From Tetrastigma voinierianum (lineage: Eukaryota; Streptophyta; Magnoliopsida; Vitales; Vitaceae): a stretch of 64,000 nucleotides of DNA. The notes below the pieces were generated by a model. That model searched no databases and was not told where the DNA came from. It saw only the letters and a program-made list of their open reading frames with translations. The translations under genes and the position numbers were made by a program. The stretch spans positions 434,001 to 498,000 of the forward strand of contig JAEQBH010000717.1 of assembly GCA_016808115.1 (NCBI GenBank), in the 5' to 3' direction. Below, piece by piece: positions 45,011-55,913 of the stretch (position 1 is its first letter; each line of letters opens with the position of its first letter).

Positions 45011-45880
45011 ACTAGATTTTTGTCGGTAATCGACATACATTGAAAAAGTCTGACGCTTTTGCATGGACAAAGCCCCATCCCTTAACTCCCTATGGTGTAA
45101 GATCACTTAGTGAATAAAACCCATTTATCTAAGAAAGAGATAAGAAACTCCTTGGTCAGTACCATGCTTAAGTGCCATTGGAGCAATGTATCTTCTGAAT
45201 TATCTGAGGCCAGATAGCCTTTTCGATGAACTTGCTAAGATATAGCTCGGCGCCTACTCTTAGGCATTGGAGCGAGTAAAACATTTGTTGAGATACCTTC
45301 GTGGGACGAGTGATATGGGGCTCTTTTATTCTAAAGTACCAAAACGAGAATTACTTGGTTATGCGGTCACGAGGATACGCGGATCCCATGATGCTCGATC
45401 ACAATCAGGATATGTATTTACTTGTGGCAATACTGCCATTTCTTGGAGATCCGTTAAGCAAACCATGGTGGCAACCTCCTCCAATCATTTAGAGTTATTA
45501 GCAATACATGAGGCAAGCAGGGAGTGCATGTGGTTAAGATCCATTATTCAACATATTCGTGACTCTAGTGGTCTTCCTCTTATTTCAAACATAACAACAT
45601 TATATGAAGTTTAATGCTCTTTGTATTACTTTTAACTCAAAGGCGAGATACATCAAAGGAGACCCGAACAAACATATTTCTCCAAAATTCTTTTACACGC
45701 ACTTAGGCTTCAAAACAATGATAGAGATTGATATACAACAAATCTGAGTCTAGTGATAATCCTGTGATTTATTCACTAAAGCATTACCTTTCGACCTTGA
45801 AAATTTCTCACATGAGGTGGAATGGGAGACCCAAGATCTTCACCTTTGAAGGATAAGACATCAGGAGCGTTCATACTCAA
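45011..45880 (+). pseudogene. Copia RNase H and pol C-terminus
   Basis: The 115-residue open stretch at 45267-45614 reads VKHLLRYLRGTSDMGLFYSK, LLGYA, ARSQSGYVFTCGNTAISWRS, KQTMVATSSNHLELLAIHEA and REC.WLRSIIQHI. This is the RNase H domain ending copia pol, with the usual spacing. It is preceded by AIGAMYLLNYLRPD-type wording (about 45170-45230) and followed by a decayed tail up to the polypurine tract. Confidence 0.88.
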
Positions 45881-46067
45881 AGTATCTTTGTGCTCTTTTT
45901 TTTTTTTTTCCCTTCACTGAGTTTTTATCCCCTTTGGGTTTTTCCTAGTAAGGTTTTAATGAAACGTTATACTTTCAAAGTACATATCTCTTTTTTCCTT
46001 CACTAAGTTTTTGTCCCATTTGAGTTTTCTAGTAAGGTTTTAGCTGAGGCATGTTCTTTGATATTAT

Positions 46068-46084
46068 GGTCATTCAAGGGGGAG
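46068..46084 (+). other. Copia polypurine tract
   Basis: CATTCAAGGGGGAG immediately precedes the TGTTATAAATATTGG start of the 3' LTR, the standard position of the plus-strand primer. Confidence 0.85.
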
Positions 46085-46330
46085 TGTTATAAATATTGGA
46101 TTTTGAATGACCATAATGACACACTGATTACAAGATCACTTATTATATATGCTGATTACAATGTCATTCATTATGTACATCAATTAATGTATCATTTATG
46201 TAAAGGCTTTTGTTCTTCTCACTATAAGCCTATAAATAGGCCTAATCAGCATGAAATGTAGATCATCAATTTCCTCACAGATTCTCTTTGTCTCTTCATA
46301 CTTCTCTAAAAATTATTTTGATTTACAACA
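46085..46330 (+). repeat. Copia 3' LTR
   Basis: Starts TGTTATAAATATTGG and ends TGATTTACAACA, 246 bp. It includes CTATAAATAGG at about 46230-46240 as TATA box. Paired with 40790-41042. Confidence 0.9.
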
Positions 46331-46442
46331 ATATTGTAGAAAGTTTTTATATAATTCTATTGCACGTCTTTCATTTATAAAACTCTACAAGTATTTATCT
46401 ATTTGGAGTTGATATTAAATAATATTGAAGTTCAAAAGCATA
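46331..46442. repeat. Right copy of the ~115 bp duplication flanking the copia element
   Basis: Begins at the first base after the 3' LTR and repeats 40617-40732 in the same orientation (TTTTTATATAATTCTATT, TTATAAAACTCTACAA, ATTTATCTATTTGG, AAAGCATAA). A copia target duplication is normally 5 bp, so this is not an ordinary TSD. Confidence 0.82.
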
Positions 46443-47971
46443 AACATCCATGATTCCATGATTCAATATGAATATAGAGGAGGGGTGGCAAAAGATGAAT
46501 TAAAAAATTAGGAAATCTTTTGATAAGTCATACACGTTTTCGAACTCCACAATATATATATAAAGGACCCTTTGGGCTCTTCATTTTATATTTTATCAAC
46601 TTCAACAAATTCTATGGGCCTATGGCACAATCGATAGTATGGATATGAATGAGTATACATTATATTAAGGTGTCAATTAATTTGTACGAATTATTCTTTC
46701 ATTAAAAAATTGTATGAAATAGCAATATACAATTTTTTCTCAAAATCTCATATTGTTTTTTTATTTTGTTCTTAGTAAGATATTTAATTTTCTATGTTTC
46801 ACTAGAACTTAATATTCTTTTTATTGCTAGGAATAGCTCCAAATAAATTAAAAACATATATTAATTTTCACAAGGTTTGAATAAATTAAATACATATATT
46901 AAGATATCAAGGTTCATTATTTCACAATAATAAAAGCACTTTTCAATTATTTTATATACTAGAGGGTTTTACTTGGAAAAAAAATGTTCCATATTAATAA
47001 ATTTGGGTCTATAACTAGGTTCCAATACACGTTAGTATTATAAAAGAAGAAATCAATCATAAACACTACACACAATCAGATTCGCTCTTAGTAAACAAAC
47101 TTGGGATTCAGGATCATGTGTTGTTTTCATGTCATGAGATAATTTTATACTCTATTCAATATTCAAACAAACTACTTTTAATAAAGGTATTGAATATATA
47201 ATCAAATTGTTCATAAATAAATGGGTCCTACTTCAAATTGAATATATAACCAATTATAGTGGATCCTACTTCTGGCGTATCATCATCCCACCCTTTACCA
47301 TTTAAATTAAATCTCAAAAGTCAAAAGCAAAGAAAATATAATAAAATCATTTACTTATTTATTTCATATTCTTACGTGTAGGCTTCTGGTATTCAGAATT
47401 TTTGAAATTCTCGGTCAAAGCAGTGAACCTTTAATGGATATATTTGTAATGATATGATAATTGGAGTCTTTTCGGAATAATAAAATCATTTACTTATTTA
47501 TTACATGTTCTTACGTGTATTAACAAAACCACGTATGTGTAGGCTTCCTAGTATTTTGGAAATTTTGTAATTCTCGGTTAAAGCAGTAAACCCGTTTTTT
47601 TTTTTTTTTTACATTTATTCATTTTGAATATTATATTATAGCATTTGTTATGATGAACCTTATATCTTTTATAGCTTGATCCTATCTTTTTACCATTTAA
47701 ATCAGACCTCAAAGATAATGAACCTGTTAATTAATGGATATATTTTCTTAATGACTACCCAAGAGGTCAGTAGTTGATCGGTTATAAAAATATTGTAGCT
47801 AATTGAAAAGAACATTCTAACAACTTTTGAGAAGTCGCATTATCCAAAGGTCTTTAGAATGTGATGGAGCATAAGATTCAGTTAAAACCGAATATTTGAT
47901 TTAAAAGTTTGATTTTATTATTTTACTAGGAATAGGATTTAGTTTATATTTATCTTTAATTTAAAATTGAA
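46443..47971. other. Unassigned AT-rich DNA with a direct repeat
   Basis: No coding seen. A segment at 47341-47429 (AAATCATTTACTTATTTATT ... TTCTTACGTGTA ... GGCTTC ... AAATTCTCGGT.AAAGCAGT) recurs at about 47480-47592 with an extra ~25 bp. A T-run lies near 47597-47611. Nothing identifies an element. Confidence 0.6.
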
Positions 47972-48250
47972 CACTACAAGAAAAATACTGATTTGCAACG
48001 AAAATTTTGCAACGGACAAATCTATTGCCAAAGCGATGTGGTTACAAACAGAATGCTAATGAGTCGATAAGTAAATTTTAAATTTGGATTGCAACTAGCA
48101 CAGCGGACTTGCAACGGATTCATTTCTATTGCAAAACATGGCGATCCTTGGAGACGAAATTGCAACGGATTTGGCCGTTGCAAGTTTGCAACGGAATGAT
48201 TTCGTTGCAAACTTGCAACGGATTGACAACAAAATTACAGTTGTTGCAAT
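47972..48250 (+). mobile_element. CACTA transposon end: TIR and subterminal repeats
   Basis: CACTACAAGAAAAATACTG matches the terminal inverted repeat type of plant CACTA (En/Spm) elements. Inwards there are at least six copies of TTGCAACGG-type words on both strands, including the palindromic pairs at 48175-48194 (CCGTTGCAA GT TTGCAACGG) and 48203-48222. Such arrays are where the transposase's DNA-binding partner acts in En/Spm. No matching opposite terminus is in the window. The transposase starting at 61597 on the same strand could belong to it. Confidence 0.78.
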
Positions 48251-48724
48251 TTCGCAATGAATGCTACCAGCAGGTTCTGATAGATTTATAAATTCAAAGA
48301 GGAATTTTAAGATAACTTAGAATTTTATTTATAATTCAAGGTAAATTATTAAGTATCAACATTTTTATATGGGGGCCACTACAATAAATTCACAATTCAC
48401 AGAGTAAAGTTCACCCAGATGAATTAAATTCCGTTAGTACTTATATTATGTTTAATGATGCTTAAGATTTGATCCCTTTTAGAAACATCATGGTAGGTAA
48501 TTATTAGAAAACTAATATAAGTAAAAATAATTTCTTTATTTTCCTATCATGATTCTTTATTTAGTATCACATTAAATAGAATTGTGGAAACTAATTAGTT
48601 TTAAATATTAAAAAACTAAAATTTGTTTTTGTAGAGAAATAAAATACATACTTATTACAACTTTGTAGAGAAACTCTACAAAAAGTCTTATTTTATAAAC
48701 AACAGGTCTTTGTCAAACCATATG
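48251..48724. other. Unassigned AT-rich DNA
   Basis: AT-rich, no coding or repeats noted. If the CACTA terminus at 47972 is the left end of the element with the transposase at 61597, this is part of its 5' non-coding region. Confidence 0.45.
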
Positions 48725-48855
48725 AATGCGACACTCCATGCGGTCGAAACATTCTGAATATCTGGCCAAACGAATCTCTCGATGAGGTCATCCACTTACG
48801 GCTAGAAAATGTCATAGGGTCGTAAGCGATTCCACTATAACCATCTTGCATCATG
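48725..48855 (-). pseudogene. Scrap of Tekay-like integrase, left of the chromovirus insertion
   Basis: The minus strand reads GHDA from the other side of the insertion, then, out of frame, RLRPYDIF-like and LARYSECFDRMECRIHMV. These parallel the integrase core (VDRLTKSAHF, LA.LY...IVR.HGVPV). It joins the fragment at 57923-58040 once the 9.07 kb element is removed. Only about 250 bp of this older element remain. Confidence 0.6.
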
Positions 48856-50774
48856 TGTAAGACCCAGGAAATTTAAATTTACGGGAAAGAGACAAATCAT
48901 AATTTTGGTTACAAAATTATTATTGATTAAAAAATTAAATTTATTCTCTAGATCTCGGATGACGAAACGGATTTCACCATTGGAATCATCTCGCGAAATC
49001 TAGTTAGCACGTCGAATTTCGTCGAATTCCGAGACAGTCAAAGTTGACACATTTTTCGAGGCATCGCGGTTCGGGTGCCGTAAAATGATTTTGATCGTGA
49101 GAGTCATATATACGTGCTCATGTGCCATAAGTGACATGAGTAGATAAATGATGAAATGAATGGTAGGATAGATCAGAGATGTCAAGCGGGAAAAGGACAT
49201 AATGGTCATTATAGAGATTTGTTTTAAAATGAGAGATAATGCGAAATAGTGTATAGTGCTCATCTCCTACAATTAAAGGACCCAAAATGTGAGAAGGAGG
49301 GGAGGACTTGCGGAGGAGGGTTTGAAATGGCGTTTTAGAGTGAGAGTGTCAACCTGCAGAGATATCGGGAAGTCCAAGCCAGTCGGCGGAGTCTTTGGGA
49401 CAAGAAGGGGAAAGAATTTTGCTCTGCACGGAGAGGGCTTCGTAGCTCGGTTGAGGAATTATGACAAACTCAGGGGGTGAGGGTTTCTCCTGCTTAGGTT
49501 TTACACTTTATTTAGTGTTTTTTGTCTTCCCGATTGGCAAGGCCTTGAGCGACCGTTTGATGCATCCCCAAAGCACAGGACCGAATTGATTAATTTAATG
49601 AACCCAATGTGAGCAGCCCGTAGCATTGAGGGACTATTTAGTCTTCTTGTGAGCGTAAATTATGCTTTAAATCATGTATTGGTTTGTATGGGGCCGGAAA
49701 TGGCGTGAAATTAAGGTTCACAAGAGTGAGCAAACGATTGGTGATTTTTGGGAATAGTAACCGAGGTTTCACTATTCCTGAGGAATAGTGTTCCCCAAAA
49801 TAAATTTTGTGAATTAATGTGTTTGATTTGAAGTAATTGATAAATTGCTCGTGTTTGATCATTAGCCCATGTAGGCTAATTTTGATGTGATGAAATGAGA
49901 AATTACATAACATGATTATTATGATTAATTTTTATGTGAATATATGCATGTTTATATATATTTGCATGTATTTATGAAACTATAATGATTGACATCATGT
50001 ATTCCGTATGCATTCAGGACACCCAGATGGTAGGATTAGTGTAGGATGATGCAGAAAATGGTTTGAGGAGGTTATGCAAAACTAAAAATGATCGGAGTGG
50101 TTCATACTAAAAATATCAATGTTTGTCCCGGAGATGACTCAATTGATATAGATCGGAGGGTTCACTAAGAGCAAACATAATGAATTCTCATCTGAGGGCT
50201 TAGGCGGAGTGTGAAGTCAGTGAGGACTAAAGATGCGAGATGATGGTTAAACATTGGTAGGATCATGCATTTGCTTGAATGTGTGTTTATTTGGAACATT
50301 GCATATGCACTTGGTGGAGAGTAGCCAGCCAGGGTGATTCCGCTACGAGCATTAGCTCACCCCTGTCGAGGATATTATTTCTGGTACGGGAGGCGTAGGG
50401 GGACGGCTCATCCTGGTAGGCTTTAGAAAGTCGGATTGTGGCTTTGGGTTATGATGTATGACATTTATTAGAATTCTCTAATTTTAATATATGTGTTGTA
50501 TAAAAGTAAAATTTGAACTCTTAAAACTATTGGATATAGTTGGATATGGATATTGTGATGAGTATTGTGGTATGGGCCCAAGAGGCCGTTTTTACTCAGA
50601 TAGAGATATCATGTGATTGATGTTGATTGGGATAGGTTATATTCACGGTGTATTTGGGTAGAGCTCCGTTACAAAGGGGCTGATTTTGCGTAAGATGTGG
50701 TCACCCGATGTTCTGAGTGTTTCCACGGGTTGGCCAGATTGATCAACGGACCCCGGGTTTTGGGCGTCACGGCA
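48856..50774 (+). repeat. 5' LTR of the Tekay-like chromovirus
   Basis: Starts TGTAAGACCCAGGAAATTTA and aligns with 55914-57922 throughout, for example GATCTCGGATGACGAAACGG, GAACCCAATGTGAGCAGCCC, and the tail CGGACCCCGGGTTTTGGGCG. The last few bases (50769-50774) are uncertain because the copies differ by indels. Confidence 0.9.
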
Positions 50775-50792
50775 GTATCGGAAGCTTAGGTA
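50775..50792 (+). other. Primer-binding site, initiator-Met tRNA type
   Basis: GTATCGGAAGCTTAGGTA after the LTR is a degenerate form of the TGGTATCAGAGC(CTAGGTT) sequence that primes Tekay/Del elements. Confidence 0.7.
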
Positions 50793-51890
50793 TGCAGATA
50801 CCTAGGGGCTGGGTTTGGGTATCCATCACCACTAGGGTGGTTTGATGTAGAGTATAGGTATATGAAAACCTAGAGATTGAGGGCTTGGGCTTAGGTCATA
50901 ATCGCGTAAGAACATCACCACTTGGTGTGGTTCGATGTTGAGTTTAGGTATGAGATTACCTAGGAAATCACGGGACAAAACTAGGACACTGCATGCATGT
51001 GTTGGTGTGTTTTGTGTGATTTGATGATTTATTGTGTGATCATGTATGAATGATGTTTATAACATGGTTTGTGATATGTTATGATGTTTGGGTGCTTAGG
51101 TAATTAGCACTTATTATGTTGGAAAATAAATCTTAGGAGTTTCTGAGTGTGTAAACTAAATGAAATAAATTGTAATCAATTTCATTTGGTTTATTGGATG
51201 ACAAAATAGAATTTTTAATAAAATTTTAAGGTATTAGAACACTTTGAGGAGTTTGTTAATTAAAAAGCGGAAAAGGAAAATAAATGAAATAAATTTATTT
51301 AGGAAAAGGAAATAAAATTTTAATAGATTTTATAGTTAGACTCATAAAAGTTTTGAGTTGTATGGATCACGGTATTTAGAGATTCTTTGCATGTAGAGGA
51401 ATAACAGAGGCTACGTGGAGAGCGAAAAAAATGAGGAGAGAAAATTTTGGTTTTTCGTTTCACAGGTGTTAATAAAAATTGGAAAACTAGGATAAATAAA
51501 TTTAATAAATTTATTTAGGTGTCTTCGGAGAATGAAAAAAAATATGGATAAATTATTTTTTGTATCTCGATAACAAATAAATGAAAAAAATGGCGAAGTA
51601 GAATCATTTTTCTAAGGTGTTTGGTAGTTTGAAAAAAAACAAGAAAATCAAAGAAAATAAATTTTTATTTGAGTAATCTGAAACAAAAATTTTTTTGAAA
51701 AATAAAATATAACAAAACTAGGACAAAATTTTGAAAAAAATGAAAATTTCGAAAATAAAATTTTATTGATAAATGATTTAATATATATTGGATAAATGGT
51801 CTTATATTGCTTATGAATGGGGACTTGAAATATACAGTTACGTGTATGAATAGTGTCTAGGCTACATTTTACACCCGCTCGGGGATCGTA
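50793..51890 (+). other. 5' leader of the chromovirus
   Basis: No coding recognised. Three near-repeats of TTAGGTAT.(G)A.ATACCTAGG at about 50787, 50840 and 50943 form short inverted repeats (TAGGTAT/ATACCTA). 51100-51780 is A-rich. The minus-strand open stretch at 51648-52091 is AT-rich chance. Confidence 0.5.
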
Positions 51891-52630
51891 GCAGATGTTG
51901 CATGTATTTTTGATTGCGCGGTTGTTGCGCGAAGGTACTAATGCATGGTGTAATGCATTATGGGAAGAAAGGGTAAATGCTAGGTTAGGAACTATGACCT
52001 TGAGTTTGGATAATGAAATGAGCAGAAAACTTAGAAGTTTATTGGAAATAAATGAATTAGTGGTTGGAGTTAGCCGCCAGGAAATGAGCAATTAGTTCAT
52101 GGTTGTCAAGTCTATTATTAATTGGCATGCGTACTGCTAGCTAGACTGAAATGAAAAATAAAATGAATCTTGTTGCCATTAGAAGCTGTATGAGATGGTG
52201 TTCTAGAGGAAGGGCGAAGAGGTTGTCCCCAGTGCCCCAGTGGGCACCTCCAGTGTTGATCGACGGGGCCCTGGCGAGAATTTGTGGAGTATTATGGCGG
52301 CAATTTATAGCATAGGTTGGTATAGCAAGTAGTCAGGAAGGTCTTAGTAACCTCCAGAGGTTAGGGCGCATCATCCTCCGGGCGATTTCACGGAGGGAGG
52401 AGAGATCAGGTGGTGGCGGACCATTGGTTATCTTGGTCATAAAAGTGTTACAGAGATCATGGAGATTGCCTCACGACACTGCCAAGATTAGACTAGGTAG
52501 CGTTCGGCTAGAATGAGGCCCAAGTAGCAGTGGAAATGGGCAAGGACCTCTTGAGACCTTAGAGGGCCTTTGTATGAGTTCTCCCTAGAGATTGGGGCGA
52601 GAATATGTATGATAGGTGGTGGTTGCGGAG
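51891..52630 (+). pseudogene. gag region of the chromovirus, decayed
   Basis: A 66-residue open stretch (51895-52095) and later Arg/Gly/Pro-rich pieces lie where gag should be, upstream of a recognisable protease end. I do not see the CCHC knuckle or other diagnostic gag words, so identity rests on position. Confidence 0.45.
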
Positions 52631-52800
52631 GTTGGGATCTGGGGACTCTACTCACGGTGGACACAGGAACATGGACACATGTCGAGTTCGATGTCATCCT
52701 AGGGATGGATTGACTGATAGCTTACAGGTTCGTTATCGATTGTGAGGCGTGGGAGGGTTCTGCCCTTTACCCGGGGACGGTACTCGTGTGGTATTTCGGA
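52631..52800 (+). pseudogene. Chromovirus protease end
   Basis: FDVILGMDWL (about 52686-52715) followed by YRFVIDCEAW (about 52725-52755) is the conserved segment after the retropepsin active site in Tekay/Del polyproteins (DVILGMDWLT.Y.A.IDC). The active-site DSGAT is not readable. Confidence 0.75.
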
Positions 52801-52949
52801 GGGACGAAGCATGATGTTTGTATAGTATCTGAGTCCAGTTATTAGGGACGGTTAAGCGGGCTGGCTAGCGGAGTCTTACCCTAGGGACGAGGAGAGACCA
52901 GACTTAGATACACCTCGGTAATTTGCGAGTATGTGGATGTTTTCGGATG

Positions 52950-53700
52950 AGCTAGCGGACTACCTCCACGGAGAATTCGTAGACTTCGACATCAGATTCA
53001 TACAATTACTTCGCCCCATCTTCCATGGCTCCATAGGATGGCACAGTTGAGTTACGGGAACTGGAATTGACTCTGAGCTCTTGGATAAGGGGTTCATTAG
53101 GCAAGACACTTCACCATGGGGCGCTGCAGGTTGCATTTGCGAAGAAGAAGGACAAGACCCTTCATTTGTGCATTGATTAAACAGTTGAACAAGGTTTGTC
53201 GAGAATCGGTACCCATTAAGGATCGATGACTTGTGATCAGTTGAGAGGGTAGCGAGTCTACTCAGAGATAGACTTCGCCTTTAGTTCTATCGGTGATAGT
53301 TGGGAAGCGAATATCCTAAGGCAGTTTAGGGCTGGCGTTATAGGCACTTGAGTTTCTGGTGATGCCGCTTTGATTGTGAATGCACGGCATTCATGAACCT
53401 CATGCATGGGTGTTCCAACCTTATCTAGATCGGTTGTAAGTAGTCTTCGTGGATGCCATTTGATCTACTCGGTCGAATTAGGAGCATGAGTATCGCGAGG
53501 ATCGTATTACAGGTTGTTGAGACCATCATTTGCTCACGCGAGTTACGATCGTCGAGTTTTGAAACTGCGAGAAATTTTTGGGACAGTGAGTTATCCCATT
53601 TTTCACGGAGTGTCGGTGCGATCTAGAAGGTTGGGGCTGTAATGAGTTGGGAGACTGAGATATCGATCTTGAATCGTAGTTTTCTTGGGATTGGTTGGGT
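52950..53700 (+). pseudogene. Chromovirus reverse transcriptase, decayed
   Basis: Pieces in order: SIAPSSMAP-like, ELREL, DKGFIRQDTSPWGA (about 53087-53125), AKKKDKTLHLCID (about 53138-53178), NRYPLRIDDL (about 53204-53235), STQR.TSPLVLS-like, FMNLMHGVFQPYLDR (about 53388-53435), VVFVDA where VDD is expected, EYRED, and FLGLVGYYG (about 53682-53715). Several frameshifts. The wording is Ty3 chromovirus RT. Confidence 0.85.
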
Positions 53701-55229
53701 ATTACGGGGTCGAATGGGGTGAAGTTGTCCATTTGGGCGGGATCGTGGGACCGCTCTGGGACATGGACTCCATGGTTGGAATGGCCTTGACCATGGGAGA
53801 GATCGAGGATGCTCGAAGCTTTTCGGGATCTAGTGTTAGTAGCAAGAGGAGAATCCAGTCTTCTTATAGTTCGAGAAGAGCGGGAAGGCTTACGCCGCTG
53901 AGATTTGAGACAAGGAAGCGGGGATTAGGCATGTAAGGCAGAGATGCCACCCCCGAGAGGCGAGATCCAGGGCTTTTGGGGCAATAAATTCCAGGTGCCT
54001 CGGCTGGGAAAGTACTCAGTTCATTCCTCCACATCTAAATGCAGGTCGGAAGGGCAGTTTCGATTTCGAGTCTTCCTCTGAGCACTTCAGCCTTTCTGAA
54101 TAGACCGGAGTAGAGTGTAGTCGAGTCGGGGGCCAGTCGAGTTGCATTGAAAAGCGTGGTGGACCTTAGAATTGTTAGACATATTGGTTGTTGTTAGCCG
54201 AACCGACATGGATGGGATTGACAGCCATCGGGTTTTGTTAATTAGGATCGTGGCGGTTTTGTCATGCAGGCAAGAGGCCTTGGATTTGGGCAGAGGTTAA
54301 GGCCTTTAGAGAAGCCGGGAATAAATGTTCTTCCCTGGGATATAGGGTGAGAGTTGACACGATAGTCGGGATTATGAGTGAGAGGTCTCAGTTACACTCA
54401 TAGTGGACCCAGGATAGGGTGTCACAGTATGGCATTATTACGTTCGTGTGCACGGTAACATCGCGTCGAGTCAGGTGTGGGTGCACGGTATGAAGTCATT
54501 CACATCTTGGTGAGTGTGGAGTTGGGTTGTCTTGGAACTCGTCTATTGAGACTCATGTGGATCGAGATCGGGAAGTAAAGTGTAATAGAAGTGTGTTGGC
54601 GAAAAGCAGGGGGGGGGCGTTAATCCCTAAGGTGAAAATCTTGGAGTTAGGATGTAAGAGCTTGGGGAAGATATGTCCAGTTGCATTGTGAATGTAAGGG
54701 CTCGAGTGTGAGGTGAAGTTAGGTTAATCGAGATGAAAGAAACACGGTTAGGTTATCACATAGACTTAGAGTTAAGGTGATAGAGTGGGAGTGACTCAGG
54801 AATTTATGGATACCCCTTTGGGAATTGCATTGGGTGTTGTTAGTCGTGAGGGCTCGATATATGGATCATACATATGACATGGACTAGGTTGGTAGTCATT
54901 GGTTGTCAATGAGTGTGATCTTGGGAAGGTGGTTACACAAAAGTAAGAGGTTGTGTAGGGTTACCGTTAATGCGGACTATATATAGGTTAGAGGGACAAG
55001 TTGGCCTTGCCTTGCCTTTTTCTTACCTGCCTTTACTTACAGCACTTTGCCTTGCCACACCCACCTTTGCCTTGCCCGGCACACACGCGCTGCGGAGCGT
55101 CTCGGTTCTTAAGGAGTAGGAAGCGATTGCCCTTAGTGGGGTCGCCTACAACAGGTTCTCCCGATTCATTATCACGGATGGCACCATGACAGCATGTAGG
55201 AGGCCGTCACGGAGTCACCATTATGTTGG
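53701..55229 (+). pseudogene. RNase H to integrase core region of the chromovirus, not readable
   Basis: RNase H and most of integrase should be here, but I could not find reliable motifs; the frame changes repeatedly. A CTTGCC-rich stretch (about 55008-55085, CTTGCCTTGCCT...) looks like inserted low-complexity DNA. The call rests on the flanking RT and integrase C-terminus. Confidence 0.45.
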
Positions 55230-55570
55230 ACGAGGTGGGAGAGAGTTCCATCAGTCTGATTTGATCGAGACACCTCAGAAGGTGGGCTTAATCCCCGGCG
55301 GCGTCTTCTCACCTGGCTCTGGGGCCCGGCGAAAGTTATACGGATGTGCGTGACCCTTAGAGTTCGAGTTAGGGATCGTGTTTTCTTGAAGGTGATGCCT
55401 AAGGGAGTGAGTCGGGTTCGTGGCGCGGGAAATTTGTCAGCGAGGGTTTATTGGACCTTCGAGATACTCGGAGGATGGGCAAATGAGCGTCACCGGTTGG
55501 CGATTCACATGAGCATGTCGGGTGTCCACCGGTATTTCACGTCTCATGCTCGGAGTATCTCTCGGATCCA
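55230..55570 (+). pseudogene. Chromovirus integrase C-terminus
   Basis: Fragments include IETPQKVGL (about 55265-55290), then RVRDRVFLKVMPKGVSRVRG (about 55362-55420) and NLSARVYWTFEILGG (about 55430-55475). These parallel F.VGDRVFLKVMPKRGV.RFG and GKLSPR(Y/F)IGPFEILER. The next frame reads SGVHRYF, the linker to the chromodomain. Confidence 0.85.
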
Positions 55571-55790
55571 GTTCATGTAGTGGATTGGGGACAGATCGAG
55601 GTTGACACTGATGGGACCTTTGAGGAGGGACCAGTATGTATTTTGGATAGTCGTGATCAGGTTTTGCGACGCAAGACCGTGAGGCTAGAGAGTACTATGG
55701 AGGCACTATGGAGTGGAGGAGTCAACGTGGGAGCGCGAGGACACGATGCGGGCCACCTATCCCTTCTTGTTTAGGGATGAAGGTCGTGGT
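55571..55790 (+). pseudogene. Chromodomain at the end of pol
   Basis: An open stretch from 55580 reads WGQIEVDTDGTFEEGPVCIL, then DSRDQVLRRKTVRL. After a +1 shift the strand continues KV.W with EEATWE-like wording (ESTMEALW in the annotated frame). This is the C-terminal chromodomain (EEGPV.ILD...QLRRK.I.LVKVLW..HG.EEATWE) that targets chromoviruses to heterochromatin. Confidence 0.82.
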
Positions 55791-55900
55791 TTAGTCGTTT
55801 AAGATTTAAATGACACATTTACCATGCATAATTAGAGTGCACGTTGCATATGCATGTGAGTGATTGTGATCGTTCAGAATTTCGGGATGAAATTCCTTTT

Positions 55901-55913
55901 AAGGAGGGGAGAA
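55901..55913 (+). other. Polypurine tract of the chromovirus
   Basis: AAGGAGGGGAGAA ends exactly at the TGTAAGACCC start of the 3' LTR. Confidence 0.9.

Larger units (their letters stand above)
40790..46330 (+). mobile_element. Ty1/copia retrotransposon, Ale/Retrofit-like
   Basis: Short LTRs of about 250 bp (about 40790-41042 and 46085-46330), a CGTTATCAGCACG PBS region right after the 5' LTR, and a polypurine tract CAAGGGGGAG before the 3' LTR. The domain order gag-integrase-RT-RNase H shows a copia element of about 5.5 kb. Wording matches the Ale/Retrofit lineage. All frames are broken. The element sits between two copies of a ~115 bp host sequence. Confidence 0.9.

Noticed and set aside
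48376..48392. CCACTACAATAAATTCA as a CACTA end
   Set aside because: Lacks the AAGAAAA continuation and subterminal repeats; chance similarity.
51648..52091. 147-residue minus-strand ORF in the chromovirus leader
   Set aside because: AT-rich, Phe/Ile/Lys/Ser-rich composition, antisense to the element, no homologous wording; chance ORF.
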